Assembly (NCBI RefSeq): GCF_006346395.1
Contig: NZ_VDMS01000003.1
Coordinates: 108,221-172,220 of the forward strand
Origin: Nocardioides plantarum
Lineage (GTDB): Bacteria; Actinomycetota; Actinomycetes; Propionibacteriales; Nocardioidaceae
Length of the DNA stretch: 64,000 nucleotides
Reading direction: 5' to 3'
The notes under the pieces were generated by a model. It made no database searches. It saw only the letters and a program-made list of their open reading frames with translations, and was not told the DNA's origin. Positions within the stretch are counted from its first letter, which is position 1. The number at the start of each line of letters is the position of its first letter. This document shows positions 28,899 through 36,552 of the stretch, piece after piece. A program made the translations under genes and the position numbers.

Positions 28899-29304
28899 AC
28901 AGGAACGTCACGGTGGTGGGCTCCGAAGGATCCGCGTGCATGAGCGGGAGGGACCACCGGGGCTCCGGCCGTCGCCGCCACGACTGGGTGTCGTGACGAC
29001 GTCGTTGTCTCGGCCCGGGCGGGCCCTCCCGCGTCGCTCTCGCGGTGCGGACCGACCTCCGCGAACCATCGTCACCACGATGTTGGCGCTACACCTGGTG
29101 AGCACACGGCCACTCGGACGTCGGTCCGCCTGCCACGACCTGCACGAGCGAACGCGGCAAGGCTCGCGCGGGCTCTCGGGGGTGTCAACCGGCGTCTGAC
29201 CTGCGACGACGGCCATCATCGCAGGTCAGCGCGAGGACCCTAGACGAGAAATAGTCCTCGAAATAGTCATCCCGTACGGCGTGTCGCACACGACGCGCCG
29301 AGGC
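28899..29304. other. 406-bp intergenic region without a supported gene
   Basis: It lies between the lnt start and the kal stop, both on minus. It should hold the lnt promoter and the lysine operon's terminator. Short frames exist on both strands but none has a ribosome site, consistent third-position bias or recognisable protein. The only clear structure is the hairpin at 29196-29229. I see no riboswitch I can name. Confidence 0.6.
29196..29229. terminator. 11-bp hairpin downstream of lysine operon
   Basis: CTGACCTGCGA and TCGCAGGTCAG form a perfect 11-bp stem with a 12-nt loop, about 75 bp past the kal stop (minus strand). It is a likely terminator for the kdd-kamD-kamE-kal operon. Confidence 0.55.
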
Positions 29305-29721
29305 TCAGCCCGGAACCACCACGGTGCCGGTGGCCGTGGTCGCCAGCAACGGCGGCTCGATTACCTCGGCCCGGCCCGGTCGCTCCGCGGTCGCAGCCCC
29401 CCGGGCGACCACGCGGACGGCGAACTCCATCAGCCGCGACCGGGTGCCAGCACGGACCAGCTCGGCGGTGACCTCCAGCACGTCACCGGCCCGCACAGGG
29501 GCCTTGAACTGGACGTCGGAGTAGGAGGCGAAGAGCCCCTCGTCGCCGTCGGTGACGATGCACAGCTCGGTGGCGACGTCGCCGAACAGCCCGAGGCTGT
29601 AGGCACCGTCGACGAGGTTGCCGGCGTAGTGGGCGTGGGCGTAGGGGACGTAGCGCCGGTGGACGACGCGGGTCCCGACGACCGGCTGGGGGTGGGGCTG
29701 GGGCTCTGGCGGGAGGGACAT
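29305..29721 (-). CDS. kal: 3-aminobutyryl-CoA ammonia-lyase (Kal)
   Basis: A 138-residue hotdog-fold protein. Features are VVHRRYVPYAHAHYAGNLVDGA near the start and the hotdog core (DVQFKAPVRAGDVLEVTAEL). Size, fold and position as last gene of the lysine-fermentation operon identify it as Kal, which removes ammonia from 3-aminobutyryl-CoA to give crotonyl-CoA. The ATG follows the kamE stop by one base, so expression is coupled. A generic thioesterase is the alternative if context is ignored. Confidence 0.82.
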   Translation of the reverse strand: MSLPPEPQPHPQPVVGTRVVHRRYVPYAHAHYAGNLVDGAYSLGLFGDVATELCIVTDGDEGLFASYSDVQFKAPVRAGDVLEVTAELVRAGTRSRLMEFAVRVVARGAATAERPGRAEVIEPPLLATTATGTVVVPG

Positions 29722-29722
29722 G

Positions 29723-30487
29723 TCAGGCGACCTTCGTGGCGGCGAGTCGGTGGGCGATGAAGGAGGCGACCTCACCGGGCGTCGTACCGCGTCCGAAGAC
29801 GCGGTCGACACCGAGCTCGCCGGCCATGTTCTCGTCGAAGCGCGGGCCGCCGACGATGAGCAGCGGGCGCTTGTCGGAGGGGTAGGACTCGCGGAAGGCC
29901 GCGGACATCTCGCGGGTGTTGAGCAGGTGGGCGTCGCGCTGGGTGACGACCTGCGAGACCAGGACGGCGTCGGCCCTCTCGGCACGGGCCCGCTCGACGA
30001 GCTGGGGCACCGAGACCTGGGCGCCGAGGTTGACGACCTTGAGCTCGCGGTAGTACTCGAGACCCTTCTCGCCCGCGAAGCCCTTGATGTTGAGGATGGC
30101 GTCGATGCCGACCGTGTGGGCGTCGGTGCCGATGCAGGCGCCCACGACCGTGAGCCGGCGGCGCAGCGAGCGCTTGACGGCCGCGTTGACCTCCTTGGGT
30201 GTCAGCAGCGGGTAGTCGCGCTCGACGACCTGGACGATGCTCGGGTCGACGACGTGGTTGACCCGCCCGTAGACCACGAAGAACGTGAAGTCGGGTCCCA
30301 TCGGCTTGGCGTGCACGACCAGCGCGGGATCCATCCCCATCTTGTTGGCCAGCTGCTGGGCCGAGCCCTCGGCGATCTTGGAGTGCGGCATCGGCAGGGT
30401 GAAGCTGATCTGCACCATGGCGTCGCCGGTGGTGTCGCCGTAGGGCACCACCGGCCGCAGCGGATCGGGAGCGGTCGGGTCGCTCAT
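29723..30487 (-). CDS. kamE: Lysine 5,6-aminomutase beta subunit
   Basis: A 254-residue B12-binding subunit. The cobalamin motif DxHxxG is DAHTVG (Asp122, His124, Gly127). Lys135 in ILNIKGFAGEKG corresponds in position to the lysine that holds PLP in the Clostridium sticklandii enzyme (Lys144 of beta). With KamD it moves the epsilon-amino group of beta-lysine to C5, giving 3,5-diaminohexanoate. The ATG overlaps the kamD stop (ATGA) and has AGGAGG seven bases upstream. Confidence 0.93.
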   Translation of the reverse strand: MSDPTAPDPLRPVVPYGDTTGDAMVQISFTLPMPHSKIAEGSAQQLANKMGMDPALVVHAKPMGPDFTFFVVYGRVNHVVDPSIVQVVERDYPLLTPKEVNAAVKRSLRRRLTVVGACIGTDAHTVGIDAILNIKGFAGEKGLEYYRELKVVNLGAQVSVPQLVERARAERADAVLVSQVVTQRDAHLLNTREMSAAFRESYPSDKRPLLIVGGPRFDENMAGELGVDRVFGRGTTPGEVASFIAHRLAATKVA

Positions 30488-32085
30488 CACAGCACCTCCT
30501 GGGCGTCGAGGATCTCCGTGGCGGGGTTGTAGTAGACGCTGGACTTGGCCGCGACCCCGTCGAGGCCGCGGCCGGCGTCGGCCGGGCGCTTCATCAGCCC
30601 GAAGGTGCCGGTGCTGATGGCATCGAGCAGGCCGTCGTCGACGATCCTCTCGAGCAGCTCGATCGACTCCCCCAGCACCTGGCGGGCGCGCTGGTTGATG
30701 ACGCCGTCCGGAGCCGGGTGGAAGTCCTCGTGCAGTCGGCCGGCGGCCTCCATCACGTAGCGGACGTTCTGCAGGGCGATGTCGCGGTCGGAGATCCAGG
30801 GCGTCACGACGGCCTCGGTCATCATCCCGACGAGCAGGATGCCCTGACCGGTGAGCGCCCCGGCCAGGTTGAAGAACCCGTCGAGCAGGTTGCCCTTGAA
30901 GACGTCGCCGGTCATGTGGCGCGTCGGCGGCATCCACTTCAGCGGGGCGTTCGGGAACACCTCACGGGCCAGCAGCGCGTGGGCGAGCTCGAGGCGGAAG
31001 GAGTCGGGGATCGAGGGGTCGATCTCGAAGGCGTGGCCCAGGCCGAGCTGCCAGTCCTCGAGCCCGGCCTCCTTGGCGAAGTACTCGTTGAGCAGCTGGC
31101 TGGTCGTGACCGTGTGGGCGGCCTCGATGGCGTCGGCGGTGGTGAGGTAGTTGTCCTCGCCGGTGTTGATGATGATGCCGGCGCGGGCATGGACCTGGCG
31201 GCTGAAGCGCTGGTCGACGAACGTGCGGATCGGGTTGATGTCGCGGAACAGGATCCCGTACATCGAGTCGTTGAGCATCATGTCGAGCCGCTCGAGCCCG
31301 GCCAGCGCCGCGATCTCGGGCATGCAGAGCCCGCTGGCGTAGTTGGTGAGGCGGACGTAGCGGCCCAGCTGCTTGCTCGACTCGTCGAGCGCCGCGCGCA
31401 TCAGCCGGAAGTTGTCCTGGGTCGCGTAGGTGCCGGCGTAGCCCTCGCGGGTCGCGCCCTCGGGCACGAAGTCGAGCAGGCTCTGACCGGTCGAGCGGAT
31501 CACGGCGATCACGTCGGCGCCCTCGCGAGCGGCCTGCTGGGCCTGAGGGATGTCCTCGTAGATGTCGCCGGTGGCGACGATGAGGTAGATCCACGGCTGG
31601 CGCGGGGCGTCTCCGTGGCGCTTGATCATCCGATCGCGCTCGAGGCGGCGCTTGTCGACCGTCTTCAGGCCCCGCACGACCTGGCGGCGGCTGGCCGCGC
31701 GTGCCCGCTCGGCGTCCCTGCCCTCGGGCAGGCGGAAGGTGACCGAGCCGGCCGCGGCCTTCTGGGCCAGGGTCGCGAGGTCGTCGGCCTCGCCGCGCAG
31801 GAGGGCGTCCCAGACCGGCAGTGCGACTCCGTGCTCGAGCCCGCCGACCTCGTGCAGGTCGGCGCGCACGGTGTCCATGAGCCGGTTGACCCAGGGGGTG
31901 CCCTCGTCGTCGGCCCCGCCGAGGCCCGCCAGACGCAGGGTGGCGCGCTCGACGGCCACCGTCGTGTGCTTCTTGGCCATGGTCACGATCGGGCGCCCGG
32001 CCTTGCGGGCCAGGCTGCGGGCCTGCCTGACGGTGGCGGGATCGAGGTCGAGCTTGGTGGCGCGCTTGGCAGCGCGCGCGGCCAT
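30487..32085 (-). CDS. kamD: Lysine 5,6-aminomutase alpha subunit
   Basis: A 532-residue subunit close to the ~516 of clostridial KamD. It forms the TIM barrel that caps the adenosylcobalamin and PLP cofactors. Recognisable segments are TGDIYEDIPQAQQAAREGAD, RSTGQSLLDFVPEGAT, LTNYASGLCMPEIA and DVFKGNLLDGFFNLA. It starts with an ATGA overlap on the kdd stop and ends in an ATGA overlap with kamE, so the operon is tightly coupled. Confidence 0.93.
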   Translation of the reverse strand: MAARAAKRATKLDLDPATVRQARSLARKAGRPIVTMAKKHTTVAVERATLRLAGLGGADDEGTPWVNRLMDTVRADLHEVGGLEHGVALPVWDALLRGEADDLATLAQKAAAGSVTFRLPEGRDAERARAASRRQVVRGLKTVDKRRLERDRMIKRHGDAPRQPWIYLIVATGDIYEDIPQAQQAAREGADVIAVIRSTGQSLLDFVPEGATREGYAGTYATQDNFRLMRAALDESSKQLGRYVRLTNYASGLCMPEIAALAGLERLDMMLNDSMYGILFRDINPIRTFVDQRFSRQVHARAGIIINTGEDNYLTTADAIEAAHTVTTSQLLNEYFAKEAGLEDWQLGLGHAFEIDPSIPDSFRLELAHALLAREVFPNAPLKWMPPTRHMTGDVFKGNLLDGFFNLAGALTGQGILLVGMMTEAVVTPWISDRDIALQNVRYVMEAAGRLHEDFHPAPDGVINQRARQVLGESIELLERIVDDGLLDAISTGTFGLMKRPADAGRGLDGVAAKSSVYYNPATEILDAQEVL

Positions 32086-33140
32086 CAGAGCCTGCTCTCG
32101 AACAGCCGGCGTACGCCGTCGGTGCGGCGCAGCAGGTCCATCGCGTACGCCGCGTGGCCCGGCACGAAGCCGTTGCCGACGAGCATCCGCACATCGGCGG
32201 CCAGGCCCTCGGCGCCGAGCGCGGCGGCCGAGAACGACGTGGCCATGGAGAAGAAGACGACGGTGCCGCCGTCGGCGGTCGCCAGCACGGCGCCGCCCTC
32301 GCAGCCGGGCACGTCGACGCAGACGACGGTGACGTCGGCCGGGCCGCCGGCCTTCTCCACGGCGTCGCGCAGGGCGACGGGGTCGCGGGCGTCGGCGATG
32401 GTGACCTCGTCGGCGAGCCCTGCGCCGGTGAGCAGCTCGGACTCGGCCTGGTGGGGCACCACGCCGATGGTGCGGGCGGCGCCGGCATCGCGGGCGGCAG
32501 CCAGGCTGAGGGAGCCGGACTTGCCCGCGCCCCCCACCACCGCCACCACGGGATCGCGGCCGGTGGCGGCGTACTCGCCGACGATGCGGGCGGTCAGGGC
32601 GGGCGCACCGCACACGTCCATCACCGACAGGCTGAGCGGCACCGGCAGGTCGTCGGGGATGACGGCGGCGATGGAGCGGCCGAAGAGGACGGCGTAGCCG
32701 TCGCACGGCACCTGCTCCCCCAGCCCGTCCCACGAGGCCAGGGCGTCCTCGAGGACCAGCGGGGTCAGCGTGAGGGAGACCAGCGTGGTGACGCGGTCGC
32801 CGACGGCCAGGCCGAGCGGCGAGTCGGGGCCGACCTCCTCGACCGTGCCGACGAGCATCCCGCCGGAGCCCGTCTCGGGGTTCTGCATCTTGCCGCGGGT
32901 GGCGACGATGTCGAGGACGGCCGCGCGGATCGCGTCACCGTCGACGACCCCGTCGGTGGTGTGGGTGCGCTCGAGCTGGCGGAAGGACGCGGCGTCGAGG
33001 TTGAGCCGCTCGACGCGGATGCGCACCTCGTCGGGCCACAGCTCGCGGCGCGTGTCGAGGCGTTGGGCAGCCTGCGGCAGCACGGGGGGCCGGTCCAGCA
33101 CCCGGTGCAGTCCGGTGGGGTCGCTCTCGGGTGAGATCAC
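32085..33140 (-). CDS. kdd: L-erythro-3,5-diaminohexanoate dehydrogenase
   Basis: A 351-residue NAD-dependent enzyme that oxidatively deaminates 3,5-diaminohexanoate to 5-amino-3-oxohexanoate. It has a medium-chain-dehydrogenase-like layout with the nucleotide-binding segment VVGGAGKSGSLSLAAARDAG. RGKMQNPETGSGGMLVGTV-type sequence (MQNPETGSGGMLVG) is typical of Kdd, and no zinc-ligand set is evident. The GTG start is preceded by GAAGGA five bases upstream. It is the first gene of the operon, divergent from kamA. Confidence 0.9.
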   Translation of the reverse strand: MISPESDPTGLHRVLDRPPVLPQAAQRLDTRRELWPDEVRIRVERLNLDAASFRQLERTHTTDGVVDGDAIRAAVLDIVATRGKMQNPETGSGGMLVGTVEEVGPDSPLGLAVGDRVTTLVSLTLTPLVLEDALASWDGLGEQVPCDGYAVLFGRSIAAVIPDDLPVPLSLSVMDVCGAPALTARIVGEYAATGRDPVVAVVGGAGKSGSLSLAAARDAGAARTIGVVPHQAESELLTGAGLADEVTIADARDPVALRDAVEKAGGPADVTVVCVDVPGCEGGAVLATADGGTVVFFSMATSFSAAALGAEGLAADVRMLVGNGFVPGHAAYAMDLLRRTDGVRRLFESRL

Positions 33141-33268
33141 AGTCGTCCTTCGTTAAGTACTGGTAACCGAAGATCTTCCGGCGTGGAGATGTGCGAGCCG
33201 GACGTTCTGCCCGTAGCCTAGGTCACACGGCGCCCTGGGCGCAGATCAGCGAGGCACGGAGAGTCGCC
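33141..33268. promoter_or_regulatory. Divergent kdd/kamA control region
   Basis: This 128-bp gap drives the kdd operon leftward and kamA rightward. It contains the perfect 10-bp palindrome GAAGATCTTC (33169-33178), a candidate operator for lysine-responsive control of both sides. A TAGCCT box near 33220 could be the kamA -10. No cobalamin-riboswitch core is recognisable. Confidence 0.4.
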
Positions 33269-34729
33269 ATGAGCATCGAGACCAGCCTGTCCCTGGGCCT
33301 GGACAACGGCCAGCCCTACCCCTACCAGCGGGTCGAGCTCGTCGAGCCCGACTGGACCCGGTTCCCCGGCTGGAAGGACGTCACCGCCGAGCAGTGGGCG
33401 TCGGTGCAGTGGCAGCGCGCCCACTGCGTCAAGAACGTCAAGCAGCTGCGTGAGCTGCTCGGCGACCTGGTCGACGACCGGTTCTACGCCGACCTCGAGC
33501 GCGACCAGGCCGAGCGGGCCACCATGTCGATGCTCGTGCCGCCGCAGATGATGAACACCATGGCGCCGCACGCCGCCGTCGGCGGTCCGGGCTCGCTGAC
33601 CGACGCGTTCTACGCCGACCCGGTGCGCCACTACATGATCCCCGTCTTCAGCGACCGGCGCACCGACTGGTCCTCCCACCCGCACGCCACCCGCGACTCG
33701 CTGCACGAGCACGACATGTGGGTCGCCGAGGGCCTGACGCACCGCTACCCCACCAAGGTGCTCGCCGAGCTGCTCCCGACCTGTCCGCAGTACTGCGGCC
33801 ACTGCACGCGCATGGACCTCGTCGGCAACTCGACCCCGACCGTCGAGAAGCTCAAGTTCGTCGCCAAGCCCACCGACCGGCTCGCCTCGATGATGGACTA
33901 CCTGCGCCGTACGCCGAGCGTGCGCGACGTCGTGGTCTCCGGCGGCGACGTCGCCAACATGCCGTGGGCCCGGCTCGAGGACTTCCTGACCCGCGTGCTT
34001 GAGATCGACAACATCCGCGACATCCGGCTGGCCACCAAGGCCCTGGTCGGTCTCCCCCAGCACTGGCTGCAGCCCGAGGTTCAGGAGGGCATGGCCCGCG
34101 TGGCCGGCATCGCCCGCAGCCGCGGGGTGTCGATCGCGATCCACACCCACGCCAACCACGCCAACTCGATCACCCCGCTCGTCGCCGAGGCGTCCCGCGC
34201 GATGCTCGACGCCGGGGTGCGCGACGTACGCAACCAGGGCGTGCTGCTCAACGGCGTCAACGCCGACCCGCACGCGCTCCTCGACCTGTGCTTCGCGCTC
34301 CTCGACGGGGCGCAGATCATGCCCTACTACTTCTACATGTGCGACATGATCCCGTACTCGGAGCACTGGCGGGTCTCGGTCGGTGACGCCCAGCGGCTGC
34401 AGCACCACATCATGGGCTACCTGCCCGGCTTCGCCACGCCGCGCATCGTGTGCGACGTGCCGTTCGTCGGCAAGCGCTGGGTGCACCAGCTGGCGTCGTA
34501 CGACGAGGTGCGCGGCATCTCGCACTGGACCAAGAACTACCGGACCTCGATCGAGATGGACGAGGGCCACGACATGAGCAGCACCTACGAGTACTACGAC
34601 CCGATCCACACCCTGCCCGCCGAGGGCCAGGCGTGGTGGGCCGAGCACGGCGACCTCGACACGTCGGCGCTCAAGGCCGCCGAGGTGGCCGAGGCGTCGC
34701 GTCGGATGGCGGCGCTGCAGGCTTACTGA
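33269..34729 (+). CDS. kamA: Lysine 2,3-aminomutase (radical SAM)
   Basis: A 486-residue radical-SAM enzyme converting L-lysine to beta-lysine. The [4Fe-4S] motif is Cys172-Cys176-Cys179 in CPQYCGHC. VVVSGGDVANMP and HTHANHANSI are family core motifs, and the C-terminal PFVGKRWVHQ contains a lysine in the region that binds PLP. GGAGAG precedes the ATG. Family members also include glutamate and arginine aminomutases, but the adjacent KamDE/Kdd/Kal set supports lysine. The gene ends 12 bases before palindrome A. Confidence 0.92.
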   Translation: MSIETSLSLGLDNGQPYPYQRVELVEPDWTRFPGWKDVTAEQWASVQWQRAHCVKNVKQLRELLGDLVDDRFYADLERDQAERATMSMLVPPQMMNTMAPHAAVGGPGSLTDAFYADPVRHYMIPVFSDRRTDWSSHPHATRDSLHEHDMWVAEGLTHRYPTKVLAELLPTCPQYCGHCTRMDLVGNSTPTVEKLKFVAKPTDRLASMMDYLRRTPSVRDVVVSGGDVANMPWARLEDFLTRVLEIDNIRDIRLATKALVGLPQHWLQPEVQEGMARVAGIARSRGVSIAIHTHANHANSITPLVAEASRAMLDAGVRDVRNQGVLLNGVNADPHALLDLCFALLDGAQIMPYYFYMCDMIPYSEHWRVSVGDAQRLQHHIMGYLPGFATPRIVCDVPFVGKRWVHQLASYDEVRGISHWTKNYRTSIEMDEGHDMSSTYEYYDPIHTLPAEGQAWWAEHGDLDTSALKAAEVAEASRRMAALQAY

Positions 34730-34741
34730 GTCGAGCGCGCC

Positions 34742-34841
34742 GCTTCAGGGATTGCCTGCTAGCCGGGGACCTCTGAAGTTCGCAGGCAATGCATTGCCTG
34801 GGAACTTCAGGCTTCCCCGGTGAACAGGTAATCCCTGAAGC
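34742..34841. repeat. Nested palindrome A (100 bp)
   Basis: Four pairs of arms share one centre at 34791.5. Outer: GCTTCAGGGATTGCCTG (34742-34758) with 34825-34841, one mismatch. Second: CCGGGGA (34763-34769) with TCCCCGG (34814-34820). Third: CTGAAGTT (34773-34780) with AACTTCAG (34803-34810). Core: CAGGCAATGCATTGCCTG (34783-34800), a perfect 18-bp palindrome. It would fold into a long hairpin with symmetric internal loops. It begins 12 bases after kamA and is nearly identical to palindrome B. Confidence 0.92.
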
Positions 34842-34918
34842 GCGCGGTTCGCGATCGCTATCCACAGGCGGCGCGCGCAAGGGTGCCGGCGGACCTCATC
34901 CGCGACACGATCGCCGTC

Positions 34919-35866
34919 ATGGACCCCGCACTGCTCCAGATCTGCGATCGCTACGGCGTCTTCCTGCGCCGGGAGGCCGAGGCGCTCGGCTACCACGACC
35001 ACGCGATCAGCGCGCTCGTGAAGAGCGGCGAGTGGCGGCGGGTGCGTCACGGGGCCTATCGCGACGGCGCCACCTGGGACGAGATGACCAAGGAGCAGCA
35101 TTACGCCGTGCGCTGCCGCGCCGCCGTGCGCCAGGCGAGGACCAAGGTCGTCCTGAGCCACAAGAGCTCGGCCAACGAGTGGGCAGCTCCGCTGTGGGAC
35201 GTCGACCTGACCTACGTCGACCTCACCCGTCGCGACGAGCGCTCCGGTCGCAAGGAGGCCGGCATCTCGCAGCACTGCGGCACCATCCTCGATGGTGAAG
35301 TCGAGGACCGGGACGGTCTGTTCGTGATGAGCGCGACGCGCACGGCGCTCGAGGTGACCACGCTGCTCGACGTCGAGCACTCCCTGGTCGTCATCGACGA
35401 CCTCCTTCACCGAACGCTGACCGACCCTGAGCGCCTCGCGACGCGCTACGCCCTGATGAACGACTGGCCCGAGACCCTCCACACCGACCTGATCCTGCGC
35501 CTCGCCGACGCACGCGCCGAGTCCGTCGGCGAGACCCGGCTGCGCTACCTGTGTTGGGCGCAGCGGCTTCCCGCACCCGAGGTCAACTACGAGGTCCGCG
35601 ACGAGAGCGGCAGGGTGGTCGCCCGCGTCGACCTGGCGTGGCCGTCCCTCGGCGTCTTCGTCGAGTTCGACGGCGAGATCAAGTACGGACGTCTGCTCGG
35701 GGACGGCGAGTCGGCCAAGGACGTCGTCGTGCGCGAGCAGCGCCGTGAGGAGATGATCTGCCGGCTCACCGGGTGGGTGTGCGTGCGCGTCGTCTGGGCC
35801 GACCTCGCCCGGCCTCGCCAGACCGCCGACCGGATCCGGGCGAAGTTCGTTCCCGCCGCTGCTTGA
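34919..35866 (+). CDS. AbiEi-like wHTH plus DUF559/PD-(D/E)XK-type protein
   Basis: A 315-residue protein. Residues 1-55 resemble the winged-helix N-terminus of AbiEi-type antitoxin/regulator proteins (LRREAEALGYHDHAI then GEWRRVRHGAYRDG). The C-terminal ~115 residues look like the DUF559/Vsr-like endonuclease fold: Glu205 in ESVGETRLRY, Asp238 in ARVDLAWP and Glu249-Phe-Asp-Gly...Lys255, a plausible PD-(D/E)XK site. Activity is unproven; many homologues are annotated only as AbiEi-family or DUF559. No AbiEii-type nucleotidyltransferase toxin is adjacent. ATG 34919 lacks a strong ribosome site; GTG 34883 is possible. The gene is bracketed by two ~100-bp palindromes, suggesting a self-contained module. 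Confidence 0.75.
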   Translation: MDPALLQICDRYGVFLRREAEALGYHDHAISALVKSGEWRRVRHGAYRDGATWDEMTKEQHYAVRCRAAVRQARTKVVLSHKSSANEWAAPLWDVDLTYVDLTRRDERSGRKEAGISQHCGTILDGEVEDRDGLFVMSATRTALEVTTLLDVEHSLVVIDDLLHRTLTDPERLATRYALMNDWPETLHTDLILRLADARAESVGETRLRYLCWAQRLPAPEVNYEVRDESGRVVARVDLAWPSLGVFVEFDGEIKYGRLLGDGESAKDVVVREQRREEMICRLTGWVCVRVVWADLARPRQTADRIRAKFVPAAA

Positions 35867-35901
35867 GCGTCCGGCTCGGCGGACCGAGGTCTGGGCCACC
35901 C

Positions 35902-35999
35902 CTTAAGGGATTGCCTGCGAGCCGGGGACCTCTGAACTTCGCAGGCAATGCATTGCCTGGGAACTTCAGACTTCCCCGGTGAACAGGCAATCCCTGAAG
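35902..35999. repeat. Nested palindrome B (98 bp)
   Basis: Second copy of palindrome A, centred at 35950.5, 1,159 bp away. Outer arms 35902-35917 and 35984-35999 (one mismatch), second arms CCGGGGA (35922-35928) and TCCCCGG (35973-35979), third arms 35932-35939 and 35962-35969 (one mismatch), identical 18-bp core at 35942-35959. It sits between two convergent gene ends and could terminate both. Confidence 0.92.
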
Positions 36000-36021
36000 T
36001 CGCCGCCGCGGGCCAGGCCCC

Positions 36022-36477
36022 TCAGACCCCGACCACCGGCCGGGTCTCGTACGGCGTCGACAGCACGATCGTCGTGCGCGTCGACACGTTGGCCGCGGCG
36101 CGCACGCGAGCCAGCAGGTCCTCGAGCGCCGCGGGCGTCGAGACGCGGACCTTGAGGATGTAGGACTCCTCCCCCGCCACCGACCAGCACGACTCGATCT
36201 CGTTGATCGCGCGCAGCCGATCGGGCGAGTCGTCGGGCTGGGAGGGATCGATGGGGCGGATCGAGATGAAGGCCGTCAGCGGCAGGCCGACCTCCTCGTG
36301 GTTGACGGTCGCGCCGTAGCCCAGGATCAGCCGGCGCTGCTCGAGCCGCTTGACCCGCTGGTGCACCGCGGAGGTCGACAGCCCGGTTGCCTTGCCGAGG
36401 TCGGTGAAGGACATCCGGCCGTCGGCGGCGAGGAGCTCCAGGATCTTGCGGTCGGTGGCCTCGAGCTCGGTCGTCAC
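36022..36477 (-). CDS. Lrp/AsnC-family regulator
   Basis: A 151-residue feast/famine regulator. The N-terminal HTH is DRKILELLAADGRMSFTDLG followed by LSTSAVHQRVKRLEQRRLI. The C-terminal RAM (ligand-binding) domain contains ESCWSVAGEESYILKVRV and ends TTIVLSTPYETRP. TAGGGT lies seven bases before the GTG, suggesting a leaderless mRNA. It is two genes from the lysine cluster and an amino-acid ligand is expected, so control of lysine catabolism is possible but not shown. Confidence 0.9.
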   Translation of the reverse strand: MTTELEATDRKILELLAADGRMSFTDLGKATGLSTSAVHQRVKRLEQRRLILGYGATVNHEEVGLPLTAFISIRPIDPSQPDDSPDRLRAINEIESCWSVAGEESYILKVRVSTPAALEDLLARVRAAANVSTRTTIVLSTPYETRPVVGV

Positions 36478-36552
36478 CGGTCGAACCCTAGTAGTTGTCG
36501 ACGCCGCAGAGGTAGCACCGCGGCCGCTGGACGCCGTGGCAGGATGCGCCGG

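Noticed and set aside
26569..28941. Single long frame suggesting a fused Ppm1-Lnt protein
   Set aside because: The frame of ppm reads through the lnt region only as Arg/Gly-rich nonsense. lnt is in a different frame and the genes overlap by GTGA, so they are separate.
28899..29304. Possible gene or cobalamin riboswitch near the lysine operon
   Set aside because: It is at the 3' side of the kdd-kal operon, lacks the B12-box core, and small frames there have no coding signals.
34919..35866. Complete AbiE toxin-antitoxin system
   Set aside because: No AbiEii-type nucleotidyltransferase lies next to the AbiEi-like gene; its neighbours are kamA and lrp.
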